45,069 nucleotides of DNA from Candidatus Calditenuaceae archaeon (GTDB lineage: Archaea; Thermoproteota; Nitrososphaeria_A; Caldarchaeales; Calditenuaceae): NCBI GenBank assembly GCA_025058055.1, contig JANXEU010000001.1:1-45069 (forward strand), read 5' to 3'. A model generated the notes under the pieces. That model had not been told where the DNA came from and searched no databases. It saw only the letters and a list, made by a program, of their open reading frames with translations. Positions 38,729-45,069 of the stretch are shown here, in pieces (within the stretch, counting starts at the first letter, position 1; each line of letters begins with the position of its first letter). Made by a program: the position numbers and the translations under genes.

Positions 38729-38830
38729 TGACCGCTATTAACATGACTCGAATATACCACTCTGGGCAGGACATCTAGATAGATAATTAAAGTGTTACCA
38801 TAAAGTGTGTCCGATTTTTCAAGTCCTTGT

Positions 38831-39292
38831 CTATGTTGAAATGTCGTGAACGCTAGCGCCCGATAACATGAGGAGGTCGCTTGTCCTTAACTTGATTAAA
38901 GTGTCGGGAGAACCGCCCGACGTTACCACCTCGTCGTATCGGAGGATGCTGCTGTCGGCTATCACCCTGACGCCGGTGCGATGATTGAAGGGAGGCACAC
39001 CGCCAACGACGTATCCGGTCATCGACATGACCTCCTCCCTTGAAGCGATCCTAACCCGAGCTCCTATCACATGGGACAGCTTCGTCTTGTCCACACTTCT
39101 GTCACCCGAGCACAACACAACGATCGCGCTGTTATTCGACACGAAGACGACGTTCTTCACGATCACGGAGGGATCGCAACCTATAGACCTCGCGGCGCTC
39201 TCTACGGTCGCTGCCTCCTCGCCCTTGAGTTGGTAGAGCGTGAACTCAACTCCTCTCTTACTAAGGAACTCCATGATGGCCTCGTGACTCAC
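38831..39292 (-). CDS. YbaK/ProX-type aminoacyl-tRNA deacylase
   Basis: IVKNVVFVSNNSAIVVLCSGDRSVDKTKL...EEVMSMTGYVVGGVPPFNHRTGVRVIADSSI. Confidence 0.92.
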   Translation of the reverse strand: MSHEAIMEFLSKRGVEFTLYQLKGEEAATVESAARSIGCDPSVIVKNVVFVSNNSAIVVLCSGDRSVDKTKLSHVIGARVRIASREEVMSMTGYVVGGVPPFNHRTGVRVIADSSILRYDEVVTSGGSPDTLIKLRTSDLLMLSGASVHDIST

Positions 39293-39421
39293 GGCTCCTT
39301 AAGATCATCGTAGCCGAAATTAGCGGTTTGGGGCTCACTCAAGGCTGAAGTCATCACGACGCAGCTTTCACCTCCTCGATCATCGCCCCCCTTAGTAGCA
39401 CGTCAGATCAGAAAAACTTGA

Positions 39422-39769
39422 ATGCGGAGTTGCGAGAACTGCTTTAATGACGTAGCGTCTAGGGGGGACATCGGGTTGAGTTATAGGAGGGGGCGGAGGT
39501 TCGAGTACGAGGTAAGAGACCTCTTCCGTTTGAGGGGATGGTTCGTCATCAGGGCAGCCGCTAGCAAACCTGTTGACCTCGTTTGCATGAAGAGGGGGAG
39601 CGTGGTGCTGGTGGAGTGCAAGTACGGTGATAAGCCCACGAGAACGGAGCTCGAGCAGGTGCGATTTATCTCCCAGAGCGTTGGTGCCACCGCTGTGATC
39701 GCTGTCAAGGAGAGGTACGGGAAGATCAGCTTCTATGACGCCCTGACAGGAGAGGAGTTCGTGCCGTAG
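39422..39769 (+). CDS. Hjc-like / restriction endonuclease-fold protein
   Basis: RRGRRFEYEVRDLFRLRGWFVIRAAASKPVDLVCMKRGSVVLVECKYG fits the E...D...ECK nuclease pattern. True start may be internal. Confidence 0.8.
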   Translation: MRSCENCFNDVASRGDIGLSYRRGRRFEYEVRDLFRLRGWFVIRAAASKPVDLVCMKRGSVVLVECKYGDKPTRTELEQVRFISQSVGATAVIAVKERYGKISFYDALTGEEFVP

Positions 39770-40858
39770 GTGGATGGGATGCTGATGGGCAGATACGAAT
39801 CAAACGCTGCAACGAGGTTTGTGAAGAGAGCGGTTCAGAGAGGCGTAGCAGCGGAGCACTTCAGGTCAACGGAGATCGGCCCGATCTCCAGCTTGGGGCT
39901 CGGGACCTACCTAGGAGATCTGAATAGTGAGACTGATGAGCTGATGACGAACGCCGTGGTCCACGCGGTCTCGGAGGGTGCGGTGAACGTTGTGGACACG
40001 GCCATTAATTACAGGTGGATGGCCTCAGAGCGGTGCGTAGGATCGGGGCTGAGGTCTCTCGTGGAGTCTGGCTCAGTTGAGAGGGGGAGCGTGCTGATTT
40101 GTACGAAGGCCGGTTACCTCTCACACGACCCTCACTCAGGGGAAAGGTATGAGGAGTTCCTTGCCAAAAAGATCATCGGAGAGGGGCTCGCGAGTCCTAA
40201 CGAAATAGCTGCTGGAATTCACTGCATAGCTCCGAAATACGTGGAGTGGAGCGTGAGGAAGAGCATCGCCAACATGAACCTCGAGGCCGTGGACGTCGTC
40301 TACCTTCACAACGTGGGTGAGTCCCAGTCTCCGGTCTTTGGTAAGATCGAGACCTTGAGGAGGCTCGAGGGCGCGTTCAGAGCCCTTGAGGAGCTCAGGG
40401 CCGAGGGTTACATCAGTTGGTACGGTATGGCCACCTGGAGCTCGCTGATCGTTCCGGAAGATTCGGAAGAGCATCTGGAGCTGGAGGAGGTCGTCGAGGC
40501 AGCGCTCTCCGTAGCCGGGAGGTCGAACGGATTCAAGTTCGTGCAGCTTCCCCTGAACTACGCGATGCGGAGCGCGATCGAGACCAAGACTCAAACGGTC
40601 TCTGGGAATCAGCTGACCGCAGTTGAGGCCGCCAAGGCTCTGGGGTTGATCGTCGTGACCAGCGCTCCCTTGCTCCAAGGAAGACTGCTGCGGTTGGCGA
40701 AGCCCCTGGGCCGGAATTACGAAGGCCTGACGACTGCGCAGGCACTGATCCAGTTCTGCAGGAGAGCGCCGGTAACTACCACGCTCGTGGGTGCTAAGTC
40801 GCCGGAACACGTCAGGGAACTTATTGAGCTCGCCAAGAAGAGTCCTGCCATTGACTAG
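39770..40858 (+). CDS. aldo/keto reductase
   Basis: LGLGTYLGD, VNVVDTAINYRWMASERCVGSGL, VLICTKAGY, VDVVYLHNVGE; TIM-barrel AKR pattern. Confidence 0.9.
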   Translation: MDGMLMGRYESNAATRFVKRAVQRGVAAEHFRSTEIGPISSLGLGTYLGDLNSETDELMTNAVVHAVSEGAVNVVDTAINYRWMASERCVGSGLRSLVESGSVERGSVLICTKAGYLSHDPHSGERYEEFLAKKIIGEGLASPNEIAAGIHCIAPKYVEWSVRKSIANMNLEAVDVVYLHNVGESQSPVFGKIETLRRLEGAFRALEELRAEGYISWYGMATWSSLIVPEDSEEHLELEEVVEAALSVAGRSNGFKFVQLPLNYAMRSAIETKTQTVSGNQLTAVEAAKALGLIVVTSAPLLQGRLLRLAKPLGRNYEGLTTAQALIQFCRRAPVTTTLVGAKSPEHVRELIELAKKSPAID

Positions 40859-40863
40859 CGGTC

Positions 40864-41487
40864 TTGAGACGGGCGGCCTCGGTCGTGGGGATAGACCTGA
40901 CGGCTTCCACTAGGAAGGAGTCTGCGGTGGCGCTCCTTCACAGAGGTCGTGCGTCCATCGAATGGCTAGGGCCCGACCACGAGATAGTCGGCCGAGTAAC
41001 CGCGATCACACCTAGAACGGTCGCCATAGACGCACCGCTATCGTGGCCCGGTCAGCGCAATTCCCTGAGGGAATGTGACAGGGAGGTGAGGAGACTCGGT
41101 GTCGGAATACTCCCACCTACTCTTGGACCGATGAGACTCCTGACAACTAGAGCGATCGCTCTAACCGAAGCGCTAAGATCTAACGCAGTCCCGGTCATAG
41201 AGACCTATCCGAGGGCTGTGCATAGGCTGATGGGGTGGGTTGGAAGAGGTGGGAGGCCTGGGGCGAGAGAGTTGGGGTACCTGTTTAAGGCCCTGCGACT
41301 ACGGCTCGAGTGCGAGGTCAACGAGCACGTCATCGATGCTCTCACGTGCGCTTGGGTAGCATGCCTGTATCTGAGGAACGAGACCGTCGAGCTAGGCGAC
41401 CCGAAGGAGGGGACGATCTCCTTGCCTCGCGCCTGCCTCACTCCCTCAACGCGAAGTCCTCGGACTTCCAGACGTATCCGCAGCTAG
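40864..41487 (+). CDS. DUF429-family protein (RNase H-like fold)
   Basis: VVGIDLTASTRKESAVALL, VAIDAPLSWP, RECDREVRRLGVGILPP, VIETYPRAVHRLMGW, HVIDALTCAWVACLY. Confidence 0.85.
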   Translation: MRRAASVVGIDLTASTRKESAVALLHRGRASIEWLGPDHEIVGRVTAITPRTVAIDAPLSWPGQRNSLRECDREVRRLGVGILPPTLGPMRLLTTRAIALTEALRSNAVPVIETYPRAVHRLMGWVGRGGRPGARELGYLFKALRLRLECEVNEHVIDALTCAWVACLYLRNETVELGDPKEGTISLPRACLTPSTRSPRTSRRIRS

Positions 41488-42004
41488 TGCAGTAGAACGA
41501 CCAGATCTTGACGACCTTGCTATCCTCCGGGATTAACGGTATGTTGATGGATCCGCCGCACTTGGGACATCTGTCCCTCGAGTAGCTCTTCCAGACCTTG
41601 ACAGCGATCTGCACCCCTTCGACTACGGGGACCTCGGAGACCGTGAAGCCGGCCGCGAGGAGCTCTGATTCAGCGGAGGACCCCTCAGAGCTCAGATTCG
41701 TAACGAGAACTCCGCCGACCTCTAAAATCCTGTTGACCTCCTGAAGATCGATTCGTCCTCCGATAGGCCGACTGCTGTCGATCGCAATGACCATCTGCAT
41801 AGAGGAAGACCTCAGCGGGAGCTGTGGCCCTGAAACTATAATGTCGGTCGGTTCGAGTACCCCGTGGTGAAGCTGAATGTGTCTGAGCGCAATCGAGCCA
41901 TTCCCCTCCTGTGTGGTCACAACGATCCTGAGCAGATCGTTCGCTGCGAGGAGACCTGAAGCCATGACGTCGCGAATTACCCGATCCTCGACAGGCACTT
42001 CCAA
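41438..42004 (-). CDS. truncated SAM-methyltransferase-like domain with C-terminal zinc ribbon
   Basis: PLRSSSMQMVIAIDS...LQEVNRILEVGGVLVTNL resembles methyltransferase motifs; CPKCGG...FYCTSCGYVWKSEDF zinc ribbon. Confidence 0.65.
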   Translation of the reverse strand: MEVPVEDRVIRDVMASGLLAANDLLRIVVTTQEGNGSIALRHIQLHHGVLEPTDIIVSGPQLPLRSSSMQMVIAIDSSRPIGGRIDLQEVNRILEVGGVLVTNLSSEGSSAESELLAAGFTVSEVPVVEGVQIAVKVWKSYSRDRCPKCGGSINIPLIPEDSKVVKIWSFYCTSCGYVWKSEDFALRE

Positions 42005-42038
42005 CTCAGAAATCGATTACGGCTTGCTCAAAAATCGA

Positions 42039-43349
42039 TCACACGAACCTACGCTCCTTGAGAGCCGCCGCGAGAACGTCATCGCCGTAAATTTTCAGTT
42101 CGTATCTAACGCTGACCTGAGGTCTCTTCACGTCCAGTAGCCTAACCAAATCGATCGGTGTCGAGTTCACGATTACCTCCGGGTCGCATCTGAGTATCGT
42201 CTCCCTGAGATCACGGATCTGCTCAGACGTGTACCCCATCGATGGCAGGACTGGCCCTATGTGACTGAACTCCTCGTAGACCCTCTTTATCTCGCCCACC
42301 GCGAAAGGCCTCGGGTCGATCACGACGGCCTCTCTTTCCACCGCCACCGCGTAACCCGCCGCGTGCGACATACCTCCGTGAGTGACTGTGGGTGCGTCCT
42401 CGATCACCAGTGCCCTCTTACCTGACAACGTAGCCGTACCCTCGATAACAGTCTCCGCACGGGCGAGCGTTACCGCCGCCTTCGTGTTATGACGCTTTAC
42501 GTTTCTCATAATGAGTTCGACGTTCTCACGCGGCGCTACGTTTGCTTTGTTGATCACTACGACGTCAGCCATGATGAGGTTGACCATTCCTGGATAGTAA
42601 GAGACCTCGTTGCCTGGTCGCAGAGCGTCGAGAACGACTACGTGCAGCGTTGGCTCGAAAAAGGGGAAGTCGTTGTTGCCTCCGTCCCAGACTATGACCT
42701 CAGCAAACTTCTCGACTTCCCTGAGAACCTCCACATAATCGACGCCCGCGTAAACCACGTTGCCCTCCTTGAGATGCGGTTCGTACTCCTCCCTCTCCTC
42801 GAAAGTGCATCTGTAACGCTCTAGGTCCTCGTAGTCGGCGAACCTCTGGACCGGATGCCTCAGGTCACCGTACGGCATTGGGTGTCTGACAACCACGAAC
42901 CTCTTGCCTGCAGACCTCAGCAGCCTCGTTATGTAACGTGTCACAGTGCTCTTCCCGGCCCCTGTCCTGACCGCAGTAACCGCGATAACTGGAACCCTGC
43001 TCTTCAGGGAGGTTGACCTAGGGCCCAAGAGCGCGAAGTCGGCTCCGGATGCGAGAGCAAACGACGCCTTTCTCATTACTTCCTCGTGAGAGAGGTCGCT
43101 ATAGGAGAGCACTACAAGGTCGACTCCATCCTTCATCAGCCTCGGAAGGTCGGACTCGTCGTAAACTGGGATGCCGTTCGGATAGAGCTCTCCTGAGAGC
43201 GGGTACGGATAGACCCTGTTGGCTATACCCGGTACCTGAGATGCGGTGAAGGCAACCACCTCGTAAGAGGGATCGTTCCTGAATACGACGTTGAAGTTGT
43301 GGAAGTCTCTACCCGCGGCGCCCATGAGGATCACTCTTTTCCTCCTCAC
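42039..43349 (-). CDS. cyclic 2,3-diphosphoglycerate synthetase-like P-loop protein
   Basis: GAAGRDFHNFNVVFRNDPSYEVVAFTA, P-loop AVTAVRTGAGKSTVTRYI, HPMPYGDL, WDGGNNDFPF. Confidence 0.9.
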   Translation of the reverse strand: MRRKRVILMGAAGRDFHNFNVVFRNDPSYEVVAFTASQVPGIANRVYPYPLSGELYPNGIPVYDESDLPRLMKDGVDLVVLSYSDLSHEEVMRKASFALASGADFALLGPRSTSLKSRVPVIAVTAVRTGAGKSTVTRYITRLLRSAGKRFVVVRHPMPYGDLRHPVQRFADYEDLERYRCTFEEREEYEPHLKEGNVVYAGVDYVEVLREVEKFAEVIVWDGGNNDFPFFEPTLHVVVLDALRPGNEVSYYPGMVNLIMADVVVINKANVAPRENVELIMRNVKRHNTKAAVTLARAETVIEGTATLSGKRALVIEDAPTVTHGGMSHAAGYAVAVEREAVVIDPRPFAVGEIKRVYEEFSHIGPVLPSMGYTSEQIRDLRETILRCDPEVIVNSTPIDLVRLLDVKRPQVSVRYELKIYGDDVLAAALKERRFV

Positions 43350-43536
43350 ACCCTCTCACCGACCATTGACGAGCAGTCATCCAATATCATTCTGTCGGTA
43401 TCTCGTTGTCCGTTAAAAGTGCCAACGCCATCCACCTCATCAAAAGGGCAGAAGACGAGTGTAGCGCTGCTCGCAACTGAACGCTTCGTTTACGGTGTGA
43501 GGACATCGTAGTCTGATGAGCTAGATTGAGAGCCTC

Positions 43537-43610
43537 TGGGCCCGGTGGGATTTGAACCCACGACCTTCCGGTTATCAGCCGGACGCTCCGCCAAGCTGAG
43601 CTACGGGCCC
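43537..43610 (-). tRNA. tRNA-Ile (anticodon GAT), no encoded CCA, no intron
   Basis: Cloverleaf on minus strand: acceptor GGGCCCG/CGGGCCC, anticodon arm TCCGG-CTGATAA-CCGGA, T arm GTGGGTTCAAATCCCAC, discriminator A. Confidence 0.95.
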
Positions 43611-43787
43611 TAAGCGGTCAGCGCTCTAATTCACTAATTAACCTGCTGAAGTCCAGAACCAGTCTTGCGCGATCGTGGGGACAAGTCGCGGCGTCCGATG
43701 CGACGCTCACGTCGTGACACTCAATTGCTTGAAGCGTCCTGGGGCTACGTCATGGTTAAAATCGCCCTCAATCTACTGCTGAGGACC

Positions 43788-44216
43788 TTGGGAAACGGTG
43801 AGTTCGCCGCGAGGACGCTGGTAAGGACGAGGCGAAGATTCAGGTGGAGTTATCGGCCCTACAGGTCCAAGATGATGCGGCTTAAGGAGAAGTACGACCC
43901 TCTCGAGGGCGCACCAATGGCGAGAGGAATAGTCCTAGAGAAGAAGGGCATTGAGTCCAGACAGCCCAACAGCGCGGTCAGGAAGTGTGTGAGGGTCCAG
44001 CTCATTAAGAACGGTAAGGTTATCACCGCCTTCTGCCCTGGAGACGGGTCTCTGAACGTGATCGACGAGCACGATGAGGTCCTCGTTCAGGGAATCGGTG
44101 GAACGCTCGGGAAGTCCTACGGAGACCTGCCAGGAGTGAGGTACGAGGTCTTCTTGGTGAACGGCGTACCGCTGAAGCTGCTCGTCATCGGAAAGGTGAA
44201 GAAACCAAAACGCTGA
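43788..44216 (+). CDS. rps12: 30S ribosomal protein S12
   Basis: [18 protein letters not shown]...[54 protein letters not shown] start 43788 preferred because TATA-like ggttaaaatc is about 29 nt upstream; the track start is 43665. Confidence 0.93.
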   Translation: MGNGEFAARTLVRTRRRFRWSYRPYRSKMMRLKEKYDPLEGAPMARGIVLEKKGIESRQPNSAVRKCVRVQLIKNGKVITAFCPGDGSLNVIDEHDEVLVQGIGGTLGKSYGDLPGVRYEVFLVNGVPLKLLVIGKVKKPKR

Positions 44217-44262
44217 CCTCGAGCGATAGTTTGAGGTCCTTTAACTTGCTAGTCCACCTTCC

Positions 44263-45069
44263 TCAGAGCCCCAGTATAGCACCTAACGCGTAACCCGCGG
44301 CAACTAGTGCACCGGTCACAACAGCGTTACGAACGTTGAGGGCCAACACAGGTATCATGGCGTACTGGTTCCCGAAGGTCTCCTTGACCATTCTGTATAT
44401 CCTTTGTGCTGTGGGTATCGTCGCTAGGCCAGCCAGCACCAACCAAGGTCCCAGTCTCAGCACCGGTATTAGCGCTATCACCAAGTAAAGGGCAACGAAC
44501 GAGGCAGCAAGGAACCTCAAAGTCTGCTTCTCCGTGAACCTCGCGACCAAGTGCATTTTGCCCGCAGCGCGATCGTATGGAGCGTCAGGAATCTCGTTAA
44601 CGTACAGTATCAACATGATTAGTAGACCTATGGGTACCGAAGCAAGGAAGGCCTCCACCGAGAGGCTCCGTGTCTGTACGAAGTATGATCCGAGCACGAT
44701 CACGGGCCCGAAGCCAGTTCCCACCGCGAGCTCACCGAGTCCCCTGTAAGCCAGCTTAAACGGAGGAGCTGTGTAGAAGTAGGAGAGGAAGAGACCGAGC
44801 CCCATTAAAGTGAGTATCTCGACTAAACCTCGAGTGAAGGCGAGGTAGAGACCTGTCGCGGAGCCAATCGCGAAGAATGAAGCGAAGAGTAGCTTAGCCC
44901 CGGACTCGCTGATGAGTCCGTATTGTAATGACCTGGATCCTCCGCTGAAGGGTGTAGGCCTCCGATTTGCAGGATCGGCTCCGAGCTTTGTGTCGAAATA
45001 GTCGTTCGCCACGTTCAGGGCCATGTGTATGAAAGCGAGTCCTAAGAAGGTCAGCAGTAGGAGAAGGGG
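44263..45069 (-). CDS. UbiA-family prenyltransferase (MenA-like), 5' end beyond window
   Basis: NVANDYFDTKLGADPANRRPTPFSGGSRSL, YTAPPFKLAYRGLGEL, YVNEIPDAPYDRAAGKMHL. Frame stays open to the window end (PLLLLLTFLGLAFIHMALNV). Confidence 0.88.
   Translation of the reverse strand, partial: PLLLLLTFLGLAFIHMALNVANDYFDTKLGADPANRRPTPFSGGSRSLQYGLISESGAKLLFASFFAIGSATGLYLAFTRGLVEILTLMGLGLFLSYFYTAPPFKLAYRGLGELAVGTGFGPVIVLGSYFVQTRSLSVEAFLASVPIGLLIMLILYVNEIPDAPYDRAAGKMHLVARFTEKQTLRFLAASFVALYLVIALIPVLRLGPWLVLAGLATIPTAQRIYRMVKETFGNQYAMIPVLALNVRNAVVTGALVAAGYALGAILGL

Noticed and set aside
38401-38830. RNase P or SRP RNA in the large intergenic gap
   Set aside because: Conserved RNase P core (GAGGAAAGTCC-type) and SRP helix 8 sequences were not found by eye on either strand; kept only as an unassigned structured region.
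1-45069. CRISPR array, inteins or introns in tRNAs
   Set aside because: No regularly spaced repeats seen; AAA ATPase, RtcB and CarB have normal lengths and uninterrupted motifs; both tRNAs fold without introns.

Overview
This is a gene-dense archaeal chromosomal segment of about 45 kb. It is most likely from a thermophilic TACK-type lineage: it carries archaeal PriL, Nop10, aIF2-alpha, L44e/S27e, proteasome alpha, Cdc48, archaemetzincin, a TFE-beta/RPC39-like factor and a Sulfolobus-type malate synthase. Most of the window is core informational and metabolic genes. I see two tRNAs (Val-TAC, Ile-GAT) and no CRISPR array, intein, rRNA or intact mobile element. Many start codons (ATG/GTG/TTG) lie about 26-31 nt downstream of a TATA-like box, which suggests largely leaderless transcripts and lets several starts be refined. 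The most interesting items are: (1) a 1019-aa MrfA/YprA/Hrq1-like SF2 helicase with unusual motifs II and VI, fused to what looks like a catalytically degenerate YprB/DnaQ-fold domain; (2) a fused CoxI+III haem-copper oxidase that keeps the D-channel and Glu signatures but lacks the K-channel lysine; (3) a 570-bp non-coding gap with tandem hairpins; (4) a GC-rich mosaic block covering the 5' third of carB and the 3' end of carA; (5) a truncated methyltransferase-like fold fused to a zinc ribbon. I did not find a convincing, wholly new multi-gene system. Family assignments come from motif reading by eye only.
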